A stretch of 64,000 nt of DNA from an uncultured bacterium. Its GTDB lineage: Bacteria; Vulcanimicrobiota; Xenobia; Xenobiales; Xenobiaceae. A program made the translations under genes and the position numbers. The stretch lies in assembly GCA_934621605.1 (NCBI GenBank), contig CAKTUZ010000001.1:62001-126000 (forward strand). The letters run 5' to 3'. Below, piece by piece: positions 8,962 to 16,996 of this stretch. The notes under the pieces were generated by a model. It saw only the letters and a program-made list of their open reading frames with translations. It had not been told where the DNA came from and made no database searches. Every line of letters begins with the position of its first letter. Positions within the stretch are counted from its first letter, which is position 1.

Positions 8962-9003
8962 ATATATCAAAAAGAGCAGTCTAGACTGCTCTTTTTGATA
9001 TAT
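8962..9003. terminator. 42-bp perfect palindrome, terminator
   Basis: The two halves are exact reverse complements without a spacer, centred at 8982/8983. As RNA it forms a GC-containing hairpin followed by TTTTTGATA on either strand. It lies 34 bases after the ychF stop and can end transcription from both sides. Confidence 0.8.
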
Positions 9004-9180
9004 TCTAAAGCAAATATACGACTTAAAATTTTATATTGAAAGGCTTCACATGCCACAATCTATAGACAGTAAGAGCTTTCTAGCATTCATACTCTCTTCG
9101 AAAGGTAGAGGACTTTTAGCTGGAATAGATTAAATCGCTAATTTATAGCAAATTTTTGGTTAAATCAGACGTTAGGATCT

Positions 9181-11334
9181 ATGATTATGAGTATCCCTTA
9201 TGACATTCGTCCAGGAAAAAGATACCCTTTAGGAGCAACTTGGACAGGTGAAGGCGTAAATTTTGCCGTTTATTCTGAGAATGCCACTATGGTTGTATTG
9301 TGTTTATTCGATAAAAATGGCAAAGAAATCAAGCCCAACATACACATGAATCCAGGGGAAGGCGTTTGGCATTGTTTTTTGCCTCAAGCTAAACCCGGCC
9401 TTCACTATGGGTACAGAGCTCACGGTTCTTTCGATCCTAACCATGGTTTATATTTTAATCCTGATAAACTCCTTTTGGATCCTTATGCTAAAGCTGTCAG
9501 CGGTCAGCTTGTAAATTGCGACGCCCTTTACGGATATGAAAAATACAGTCAGCGCAGCCAAAATTCTTTGCGCAAAACAAATTTACTCAGCCGAGACGTG
9601 CGCAATAGTGCGCCTTATATGCTCAAAGGCGTAGTTATAGACGACAAGGCTTTTGATTGGGAGGGAGATCAGCCCTTAAATCGACCGCTAAATGAAACTA
9701 TTATTTATGAAGTTCATGTCAAGGGATTTACTAAACTAAAAACTTCCCTCCCTGAAAAGATACGCGGTACTTACGCAGGCCTGGCTCATCCGGATTCTAT
9801 AAAATATCTCAAAAATTTGGGTATTACAGCTGTAGAACTGCTTCCTATTCATTTATCTGCCAGCGAAGGACGCTTAGACAGCTTAAATTTGAACAACTAT
9901 TGGGGCTACAACAGCTTGGGCTTTTTCTGTCCCGATCCTCGTTACAGTTCTGTCCCCGATGCTGTAACAGAATTTAAATCTATGGTTAAAGCTTTGCATA
10001 AAGCAGGCCTTGAAGTTATTTTAGATGTGGTCTATAACCATACGGCTGAGCAAGGCAACGAAGGACCTCAGTTATCTCTGCGCGGTTTGGATAATCCCAC
10101 CTATTATCGCTTGGAACCTACTTGTCAACATAATTATTGCAATTTTACCGGTTGCGGAAACAGTTTAGATACCAGAAACCCGCGCACTTTGCAATTAGTA
10201 GCTGACAGCTTGCGTTACTGGATACAGGAAATGCACGTCGACGGTTTCCGTTTTGACCTGGCTACCACTTTGGCTCGTACCGCTTCCGGCAATAATTACC
10301 GAACTCATTCTAGTTTCTTGGGAGTATTGGCTCAAGATCCGATTTTAAGTCGCACCAAACTTATTGCCGAGCCCTGGGATTGCGGCCCAGACGGCTATCA
10401 AGTAGGAAAATTTCCTAAAGGCTGGAGCGAATGGAACGGTGACTGGCGCGATACCGTGCGACGTTTCTGGAAAGGCGACGGCGGTCTTTTAGGGAAGATG
10501 GCTTCTAAACTGAGCGGTTCTAGTGATTTATACTGGAATAGAAGTCCTTTAGCCAGCATAAATTTTGTGACTGCTCATGACGGTTTCACATTACACGATC
10601 TAGTTACCTATCAACAAAAACACAACCAGGCCAACGGCGAAGGCAACCGAGACGGTACCAATGATAACTATAACTGGAACTGTGGTTATGAAGGACCCAC
10701 TACCGATGAAGGCATTATGAATTTGCGTTGGCGACAAATGCGCAACTTTATCTTAACTATTTTACTGAGCCAAGGTATTCCTATGCTCTTAGGCGGTGAT
10801 GAAATTGCCCGCACTCAGTATGGAAATAATAATGCTTATTGTCAAGATAATGAAATTTCTTATTATAACTGGAATATAAATGCTAAACAGCAGCAACTTT
10901 TTGACTTTACCAAAACAGTGATTGAACTTCGCCAAAAGCATCCTGCTTTCAGACGCTCGACTTTTTTTCGCGGTCAAACTGAAAGCGGCGCCAAAGATGT
11001 AGTCTGGCTCAATTTAAATGGTAAGGAAATGCGCAGTTCGGACTGGGATCAACAAAGCTGCGGCGCTTTCGGTATGTATATTGACGGAGATTGGCTTGAC
11101 GATTTAGACGAAAAATGTAACAAACTTAAAGACAGTTCTTTCCTCCTACTTTTCAATAATGACATGTGCCCCAGAGAATTTACCTTGCCACAACCAAAAC
11201 CTTGGGCTCAATGGCAAGTAGTTATCAATACTTACAATATCCCTGGAGTATATAAAGTCAATAAATATTGCACTTTGCCTCAACATTCGGCAACTGTTTT
11301 GGAAGAATGCCCTAGAACAGGTAATTTAATTTAA
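9181..11334 (+). CDS. glgX: Glycogen debranching enzyme (isoamylase type)
   Basis: GH13 enzyme that hydrolyses alpha-1,6 branch links of glycogen in the cytoplasm. An N-terminal CBM48 domain (residues 10-120) carries GVNFAVYSENA. The catalytic barrel shows the GH13 motifs: DVVYNH near 283, GFRFDLATTL with the nucleophile Asp near 358, EPWDCG with the acid-base Glu near 395, and FVTAHDG near 463. A C-terminal beta domain ends the 717-residue protein, normal for GlgX/TreX. The start ATG at 9181 follows TTAGGATCT; an ATG two codons later is possible. No other glycogen gene is nearby, and terminators lie on both sides, so it is probably a single transcription unit. Confidence 0.95.
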   Translation: MIMSIPYDIRPGKRYPLGATWTGEGVNFAVYSENATMVVLCLFDKNGKEIKPNIHMNPGEGVWHCFLPQAKPGLHYGYRAHGSFDPNHGLYFNPDKLLLDPYAKAVSGQLVNCDALYGYEKYSQRSQNSLRKTNLLSRDVRNSAPYMLKGVVIDDKAFDWEGDQPLNRPLNETIIYEVHVKGFTKLKTSLPEKIRGTYAGLAHPDSIKYLKNLGITAVELLPIHLSASEGRLDSLNLNNYWGYNSLGFFCPDPRYSSVPDAVTEFKSMVKALHKAGLEVILDVVYNHTAEQGNEGPQLSLRGLDNPTYYRLEPTCQHNYCNFTGCGNSLDTRNPRTLQLVADSLRYWIQEMHVDGFRFDLATTLARTASGNNYRTHSSFLGVLAQDPILSRTKLIAEPWDCGPDGYQVGKFPKGWSEWNGDWRDTVRRFWKGDGGLLGKMASKLSGSSDLYWNRSPLASINFVTAHDGFTLHDLVTYQQKHNQANGEGNRDGTNDNYNWNCGYEGPTTDEGIMNLRWRQMRNFILTILLSQGIPMLLGGDEIARTQYGNNNAYCQDNEISYYNWNINAKQQQLFDFTKTVIELRQKHPAFRRSTFFRGQTESGAKDVVWLNLNGKEMRSSDWDQQSCGAFGMYIDGDWLDDLDEKCNKLKDSSFLLLFNNDMCPREFTLPQPKPWAQWQVVINTYNIPGVYKVNKYCTLPQHSATVLEECPRTGNLI

Positions 11335-11358
11335 AAGTGAATTTTATAAGATAGATCA

Positions 11359-11444
11359 GCTATTCGTCCTACTGTCTTTAGGCTGTGGGACGAATAGCGT
11401 CAGTTCAAAAAATTTCCCACAGCTGTTGCTGTGGGAAATTTTTT
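11359..11444 (+). terminator. Double-hairpin terminator after glgX
   Basis: Two successive hairpins are present. The first has an 11-bp perfect stem (arms 11359-11369 and 11388-11398). The second has a 16-bp perfect stem (arms 11407-11422 and 11429-11444) ending in a T tract. The second also has an A tract at its left edge and can work in both directions. Confidence 0.85.
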
Positions 11445-11941
11445 ATTTTTGCAACAAAATAGATATAAATAATGCGTAAGCTGACTAAAAATAAAATATC
11501 GCTCAAGACTACCAAATCCAACCTATTCCCTACCCCGACCTACTTTGGATTATATTAAACTAGTCAAAACGAAAAAAAGTCCAATATTTATTACCATAAA
11601 CTAAATATAACTTTCGAATATGTGCAAAAATCAGCCATGCATAAAAAAACAGATACTATATATAGTAATATTTTTTAATAAAAAACTAATGTCATAAATG
11701 ACATAAATCCACTACCTTTAGACATAGAGATACAAGGTATGCCCACCTAATTTGCGTAAGTATTAGTAGTCTGCTACATATAGAAGATAAGAGAAAATGG
11801 TACTCTTTTCACAATACTTAAAGTGGACAGGGCAATTATAGAGACAATTCACAAGATATACTGCTAAAATAGACAAAATTAGCTAATAGCCTATAATATC
11901 CTAACTTTAATCATGGAGAGTATATCAAAATAAACTTAAAT
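11445..11941. other. AT-rich spacer without a gene
   Basis: About 500 bases with very high AT content, no convincing coding potential on either strand and no clear RNA fold. It lies between the glgX terminator and the parS-like site. Nothing else can be supported here. Confidence 0.5.
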
Positions 11942-11957
11942 AGTTTCACGTGAAACA
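11942..11957. promoter_or_regulatory. parS-like ParB binding site
   Basis: The sequence AGTTTCACGTGAAACA matches the bacterial parS consensus TGTTTCACGTGAAACA at 15 of 16 positions, with the central TTTCACGTGAAA intact. It lies about 2.5 kb from the parB gene and 11 kb from the proposed origin, where ParB-parS complexes normally assemble. I saw no second full match in the window. Confidence 0.9.
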
Positions 11958-11963
11958 TACGTA

Positions 11964-11996
11964 TAAAAAAAACTCCGTCTTCTACAACAAACGGAG
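11964..11996 (-). terminator. Terminator of the DUF362 gene
   Basis: On the minus strand CTCCGT pairs with ACGGAG across a 12-base loop, followed by eight T residues. It lies directly downstream of the DUF362 stop codon. Confidence 0.7.
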
Positions 11997-12023
11997 CTCT
12001 TAGCAAAAAATATATATTCGAAT

Positions 12024-13133
12024 TTAGTTGACTTTTATCAGCTCATAGTCCATGGAGCCTATGCCAATTTTTTGAGCATGTTCGACACAGCTGCGCCAAT
12101 TGGTTACTGGAGCTGTTTTATAAAAATGATCGCCACCTTCAACTTTACTTTCAGCCAAAACACTTCCCGGAATAGGTTTCTGTTTGTTGACCATATCTGC
12201 GCAAGCTACATCTATAGCCACAGGATCAGCGGAAGCGAATATACCTACATTAGGAACAATAGGCAAAGGATTGTCAGCATGACAATCACAAGTGGGAGTT
12301 ATATCTATGGCCAAAGAGATATGGAAGTGAGGGCGTTTATCAATAATAGCCTTGCTATATTCGGCAATCTTGCGATTCATAATGTCACTAGAATTGTAGC
12401 CATTAGCTTCAATAGCGTCGCGAGGGCAAATAGCTAAGCAACGACCGCAACCGACACACTTGTCATGATCAATAAACATAACTTTGCCTTTAAGTGTGGG
12501 AGCATTGTGAGCACAAATTTTTTGACAGCGACGACAACCAATGCACAATTTTTCATTTACGGTAGGTTTACCGGCACAGTGCATTTCCATTTTGCCAGCT
12601 CTCGAGCCAGAGCCCATACCGATGTTTTTCAAAGCTCCACCAAAGCCGGCCATTTCATGCCCTTTAAAGTGGCTTAAGGAAATAAAAACGTCGGCATCCA
12701 TAATGGCACGGCCAATTTTAGCCTTTTTAATATATTCTCCACCTTCTACCGGAACTTCAACTTCGTCATTACCTTTAAGACCATCGGCAATAATATTATG
12801 TACTCCGGTAGTAATAACACTATAACCATTAAAATTGGCCGTATCTAAATGGTCGAGTGCATTTTTGCGTCCACCGACATATAAAGTATTGCAATCAGTC
12901 AAAAAAGGACGTCCGCCCAATTCTTTTATATAATCACATAAAACTCTAGCATAGTTGGGACGTAAAGCGGCCAAATTTCCGAACTCTCCAAAATGAGTTT
13001 TAACAGCTACAAAATGATCTTTTAAGGGAAGCTCTTTTAAGCCTGATTTTTCTAAAAGATGGCGAAACTTCACTAATAGAGGTCTTTCCATACTGACAGA
13101 CATATCAGTAAAATAAACTTTCGATTTGGCCAT
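12024..13133 (-). CDS. DUF362 protein with two 4Fe-4S clusters
   Basis: Residues 1-175 and the C-terminal part form the DUF362 domain (ADPVAIDVACAD near the end is typical). Between them lie two ferredoxin-like cluster motifs, CIGCRRCQKIC near 198 and CVGCGRCLAIC near 226. The family is predicted to be a cytoplasmic iron-sulfur protein with an unknown redox or maturation role. The ATG at 13133 was chosen because a GAGG sequence lies nine bases upstream; the in-frame GTG at 13148 is less likely. It is a single minus-strand gene with its own terminator. Confidence 0.88.
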   Translation of the reverse strand: MAKSKVYFTDMSVSMERPLLVKFRHLLEKSGLKELPLKDHFVAVKTHFGEFGNLAALRPNYARVLCDYIKELGGRPFLTDCNTLYVGGRKNALDHLDTANFNGYSVITTGVHNIIADGLKGNDEVEVPVEGGEYIKKAKIGRAIMDADVFISLSHFKGHEMAGFGGALKNIGMGSGSRAGKMEMHCAGKPTVNEKLCIGCRRCQKICAHNAPTLKGKVMFIDHDKCVGCGRCLAICPRDAIEANGYNSSDIMNRKIAEYSKAIIDKRPHFHISLAIDITPTCDCHADNPLPIVPNVGIFASADPVAIDVACADMVNKQKPIPGSVLAESKVEGGDHFYKTAPVTNWRSCVEHAQKIGIGSMDYELIKVN

Positions 13134-13148
13134 GGCAATAATCCTCAC

Positions 13149-13572
13149 TAAAATGTAAATTTCATAAAGGGTTATATGTTTTATAATTTTAGCTAAAGAT
13201 TCTTCTTTCCCTTGAAAAGATATTGCTATTTATAAGCTATATATACTAATTTATTCACATTATTCACAAATTTTGCACAGCTAGTGTAAATATAGATTAT
13301 TTATTACTTTAGTAATGCACTTTTCCACAACTTTATACACATTTTTAATCTATCTACTGTATAAAAGTAAAAAATAATTATATGTTTATTTAAAAATATT
13401 GAGAGTTTTTAAATTTATAGCTACTCTAAAAAATGTATATATAGAAAATAAGCGCACATTTTTTGTTATTTACCAATATTTAGAGCATAAATAAACGATA
13501 TATTACTTAGTCTTTTTATAAGTTATCAACATTATTAACAATTTATCCACAGATTATTGCACTATTTTTGAC
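13149..13572. other. AT-rich region with DnaA boxes (second origin-like site)
   Basis: This 424-base spacer is extremely AT-rich and holds a cluster of DnaA-box-like 9-mers: TTATTCACA at 13251-13259 and again at 13260-13268 (directly abutting), TTTTCCACA at 13321-13329, TTATACACA at 13333-13341, TTATCAACA near 13522, and the perfect consensus TTATCCACA at 13543-13551. No coding sequence is visible. It lies 9 kb from dnaA. It could be a DnaA titration or regulatory site, or a second part of the origin. The motif matches are directly visible; the function is inference. Confidence 0.65.
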
Positions 13573-13612
13573 AAAAAAAAGCACAGCCACTATGTGTGCT
13601 GTGCTTTTTGTG
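13573..13612 (-). terminator. Terminator of rsmG
   Basis: On the minus strand AAGCACAGC pairs with GCTGTGCTT, extended by weaker pairs in the loop, and is followed by seven T residues. It lies 14 bases beyond the rsmG stop codon. Confidence 0.85.
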
Positions 13613-13625
13613 GAAAATTTATAAT

Positions 13626-14336
13626 TTAAAGTGGACTGTGTTGAGGCATTCCCACCCGTCTTGGATAAGATTTTGGCGTAGGCTTTATTTTCCTAATAAC
13701 ACATATGTGACGCTCCCGCCCATAGAGAGTATAAGAGAATACTTCATCAACTTTAGCATGAAGTTTATCCAAAGCATTGGCCGATTGTTCAATTTCTTCT
13801 TGAAATTTGACACCTTTATAAGCCAAAAGACAGCCATTAACTTTTAAAAGCGGAACGGCCAACTCAATTAAAGATGGTAAAGCAGAAAGGGCTTTAGCAG
13901 TTACAAAATCAAGCTTACCGCGCCAATTTTCACTGTGAGCCACATCTTCTATACGCATAGGCAAAGCATGAGCTTTGGCTTGAATGCCTAAATTTAATAT
14001 TTGTTCTTCAATCCAAACTGACTTGCGATTTTGCGATTCGACCATAATGAAAAATGACTCAGGACGCACTATAGCCAAAGGTATACCGGGCACACCGGCA
14101 CCAGACCCTATATCGGCGAGGCGCTGACCTTCACCTATATAAGGCATAGCTCCCAAAGAGTCAACAATTAACTCCCTAACTATATCTTCAGGACTGGTTA
14201 AAGCCGTAAGTCCCCTTTCACTGCCATGTTCTAACAGATTTTGTGCGAACTCAGCTAAACGATCAAGCTCTTCTTCAGTAGCTTTTATTAAGGGATTATC
14301 TATAGACTGTATGCCCTGTCGGATAAGTTCTTTCAT
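13626..14336 (-). CDS. rsmG: 16S rRNA m7G527 methyltransferase RsmG (GidB)
   Basis: SAM-dependent enzyme that methylates N7 of G527 in 16S rRNA. The SAM-binding motif LADIGSGAGVPGIPLAIVRP lies near residues 74-93, and FVTAKALSALPSLIELAVPLL is the typical later part of the fold. I chose ATG 14336 because GGAG lies six bases upstream; ATG 14348 is an alternative. Length about 236 residues is normal. It follows parB by about 70 bases on the same strand, which is the usual origin order except that parA, normally between rsmG and parB, is absent. Confidence 0.93.
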   Translation of the reverse strand: MKELIRQGIQSIDNPLIKATEEELDRLAEFAQNLLEHGSERGLTALTSPEDIVRELIVDSLGAMPYIGEGQRLADIGSGAGVPGIPLAIVRPESFFIMVESQNRKSVWIEEQILNLGIQAKAHALPMRIEDVAHSENWRGKLDFVTAKALSALPSLIELAVPLLKVNGCLLAYKGVKFQEEIEQSANALDKLHAKVDEVFSYTLYGRERHICVIRKIKPTPKSYPRRVGMPQHSPL

Positions 14337-14409
14337 TAAAATCTCCATAAAATCCAACTCACTATGGCTAACTACGGCTGCAGAAAGCCCCCAAAGACCA
14401 AACTGCGAT

Positions 14410-15360
14410 CTAAGACTTCATTAGATAGATAAAGCATTCGACAATTCTTTCCAGTTCTTCCTGATTTTTAAAGTGAAATTCTAACTTGCCCTTGCCGTCA
14501 GAACGAGAATTTAAACGTATATCAGCACCAAAACTGTAGCGAAGCTTCTCTAAAAGATCTCTCCACTCTGGAGAAAGTGGCTCCTTGACAGAAACAGCTT
14601 TCTTATCAGAACGGCTCTCTTCCAACTCATCTCCAGTACTATTTATTCCCTTAAGCTTATTTACGTATTCCTCGGTTTTGCGCACAGAAAGCTGTTCTGT
14701 TTTGACATATTCCCAAGCTTCTATTTGGCGAATCTCATCTTCAAGCGATAAAATAGCTCTAGCATGACCGCTAGAAAGCACATTATTTTGCAAATCATCT
14801 TTTATAGGAGTCGGCAAACTTAAAAGACGCAAAGAGTTTGTAATATAAGGACGACTTTTGCCAATACGCTCAGCTAATTTATAATGAGAAAATTTAAATT
14901 CTCCAATTAAAAAAGACAATGCTTGAGCTTCTTCAATGGGATTTAAGTCCTGGCGTTGTAAATTTTCAACTAAAGCCAATTCCAGCATATCTTTATTGGT
15001 AAGATTGCGAACTATAGCCGGAATAGTTTTACGACCAATCATTTTGGCCGCCCTAAATCTGCGTTCACCTACAACAAGGCGATATCCCTCAGGCAACTTG
15101 GTAACAATGACAGGCTGAATAATACCATTAGCCTTTATAGAATCAGCTAACTCTTGCAAAGCGGATTCTTCAAAAACACGCCTTGGTTGCAGCGGATTTT
15201 GCAAAATATCATCTATAGAAATTTCTTTAACTTCTAAATCCAAATCATTTTGCGAAGAAGAATCGATTTCTATCTGGTGTTCAGCAGTCAATTTTGCGGA
15301 AGTAGAATTGTCCAAATCAATCAAGGACCTTTCGTCTGCTAAAAAAACTGAACTAACCAC
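14410..15360 (-). CDS. parB: ParB/Noc-family partition protein
   Basis: CTP-dependent DNA clamp that loads at parS and helps organise the origin region. The N-terminal ParB domain begins near residue 45 (ISIDDILQNPLQPRRVFEE), with the CTP-binding motif GERRFRAAK near 97-105 and ENLQRQDLNPIEEA near 133-146. The helix-turn-helix for parS follows (YKLAERIGKSRPYITNSLRLL, with HARAIL after it). A C-terminal dimerisation region ends the 316 residues. The N-terminal 40 residues are acidic and lack the Arg-rich, ParA-activating peptide usual in ParB, which agrees with the missing parA neighbour. The start is uncertain: GTG 15360 gives the longest frame but no strong ribosome site is visible. Confidence 0.92.
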   Translation of the reverse strand: MVSSVFLADERSLIDLDNSTSAKLTAEHQIEIDSSSQNDLDLEVKEISIDDILQNPLQPRRVFEESALQELADSIKANGIIQPVIVTKLPEGYRLVVGERRFRAAKMIGRKTIPAIVRNLTNKDMLELALVENLQRQDLNPIEEAQALSFLIGEFKFSHYKLAERIGKSRPYITNSLRLLSLPTPIKDDLQNNVLSSGHARAILSLEDEIRQIEAWEYVKTEQLSVRKTEEYVNKLKGINSTGDELEESRSDKKAVSVKEPLSPEWRDLLEKLRYSFGADIRLNSRSDGKGKLEFHFKNQEELERIVECFIYLMKS

Positions 15361-15780
15361 GACTCAAAGTCGTAAGTTTCCCGATAAAAAAGTCTACTAA
15401 AAGACAATATTACCAGGCCATCCCCGCAGTTCTTGCGGTTCCAAAATTCTTTCTGCATTCTTCCCTCTGTTTTTATTACCTTCTCAAGCAAAAAGAGTGA
15501 ACAGACAAATGCATTAAATGATTATACCTATTACTCAAGCTTCTAATTACGCATTTAAACTATATTAATTATTACATTTTTATATATAAAATTAATTTTA
15601 TTCTCTTGATGTTTTTTTATAGCTAGTATCAAGTTAAAAAATAGACACTTCCGAATAGCTATGTAATAGTAAAACACAATATATAATTTTAATAAAAACT
15701 GACTTAGTAGAAGCAATCCAAAAAACAGTTATCTCTAACTTGCTTATTTATCATATTTTTTGTAACCTTATCAAACCCAT
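15361..15780. other. AT-rich spacer upstream of parB
   Basis: About 420 bases without convincing coding potential. In many bacteria parA occupies this position. No remnant of parA is recognisable in any frame. Confidence 0.5.
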
Positions 15781-16075
15781 TTGATATTACTGACACAATG
15801 TCAGACACGTTTGTCAGTAATATTTAATATTTTTACTGACACTTGTCAGACATTACTGACCGCACAATTTTATATTACAGACATATTACTGACAAAAAGA
15901 TAAAGAATGTCAGTGTTATGTCTGTAATACTCCTACCCTACTCTATACAATGTCTGACATCATAAAAATATTGTTTAAATAACAAAGCAAACCCAAAAAA
16001 ACATTTGAAAGGGATTCAATCAAATACTAATGAAGGTTGTGACTTACTAAATTTTACTTGAGGTTAAAAGCTTTC

Positions 16076-16915
16076 ATGTCATTAAAAAGATCTTTTTTCT
16101 TGTCAGCAGCTGCTCTTTTATGCCTATCTTTAAGCGCCTGCAGCCCGGGTAATGCACCTGACAATAAAACTTCTCAGAACGGAACTTCGCCGGTAACCCA
16201 AAGTACACCCGAACAAGATCCGGCTGAAAAAGCAAAAATGGACGAGAAATTATCCAAAGCCATTGCTCATCAGCCAAATGTTGACAAAAAAGAATTGACT
16301 AAGTCAGGTTATTACAGACATCAAGGTCAGAAAATTACCGAAGGTGTCAGTAATGGTGACGAGTGGCAATATATTGTCATGAATGATGACGCTTACAAAA
16401 CTTTTGTCAACAATAATCCCAGCTGGTTTTCTCAGGACTTTAACTCCAAAGCTTGGGGAATTAGAAAAGCCCCTATGGGGAATATCATAAAAACTGACAA
16501 CACCGAACTCGATCCGGCTACTCAAATTAGTTGGAATGACAATAGCAACAATCTACTTTTACGCCGCGTCTTTACTGTCGAGGATCCCAATCTTTATAAA
16601 AATACAACCATGAATATTTTCTATAGTAATGACATGGAAGTATATGTCAATAACGTGTTGGTTTATTCTGACAAAGACAAAACTAAAAAGGCTACTGACA
16701 CTTATGCATCAGTCAAATTTGACAAAGTTCCTATTATTGTCAAAGGTGATAATATAATTTCTATTCACCTTAAAAGTACTGACAAAAATAAAGAGTTTGA
16801 CATGTCACTAACCAAAGCTGAAGCGCAAAAGGTCCAACCAGGCCCTCCCAGCAAAGACGACAAAGGCAATAAAAATAAAGCTGAAACCCCCACTAAGGCA
16901 GCAGTTAAAAAATAA
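16076..16915 (+). CDS. Lipoprotein with beta-sandwich binding-like domain
   Basis: The N-terminus is a lipoprotein signal with a Leu-Ser-Ala-Cys lipobox near residue 22. After a Pro/Gln/Thr-rich linker (about 25-60), residues 75-255 look like a galactose-binding-type jelly roll: ISWNDNSNNLLLRRVFTVED, then MEVYVNNVLVYSD, then NIISIHLKS, a pattern seen in sugar-binding domains of large glycosidases. The tail is Lys/Pro-rich. The ATG at 16076 has GAGGTT about 11 bases upstream. Asp codons are mostly GAC here (about 18 of 23), unlike most neighbours, because the gene is crowded with the TGACA/TGTCA motif. Ligand and role are unknown. Confidence 0.7.
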   Translation: MSLKRSFFLSAAALLCLSLSACSPGNAPDNKTSQNGTSPVTQSTPEQDPAEKAKMDEKLSKAIAHQPNVDKKELTKSGYYRHQGQKITEGVSNGDEWQYIVMNDDAYKTFVNNNPSWFSQDFNSKAWGIRKAPMGNIIKTDNTELDPATQISWNDNSNNLLLRRVFTVEDPNLYKNTTMNIFYSNDMEVYVNNVLVYSDKDKTKKATDTYASVKFDKVPIIVKGDNIISIHLKSTDKNKEFDMSLTKAEAQKVQPGPPSKDDKGNKNKAETPTKAAVKK

Positions 16916-16934
16916 CTCTCCTTGTTACTGATAT

Positions 16935-16972
16935 AAAAAAATCCGGCTTTTTTGACAAAGCCGGATTTTTTT
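16935..16972. terminator. Bidirectional terminator
   Basis: AAAAAAATCCGGCTTT and its exact reverse complement flank a short TTTGAC-type loop. It serves the convergent lipoprotein gene and mnmG. Confidence 0.9.
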
Positions 16973-16996
16973 CTGACATTATGCTGACATTTCTTA

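Noticed and set aside
12072..12825. Three plus-strand frames opposite the DUF362 gene
   Set aside because: The minus-strand protein has clear cluster motifs; the others are shadows.
15790..15960. CRISPR array in the TGTCAG-rich spacer
   Set aside because: Repeats are only 6-9 bases, irregularly spaced and in both orientations.
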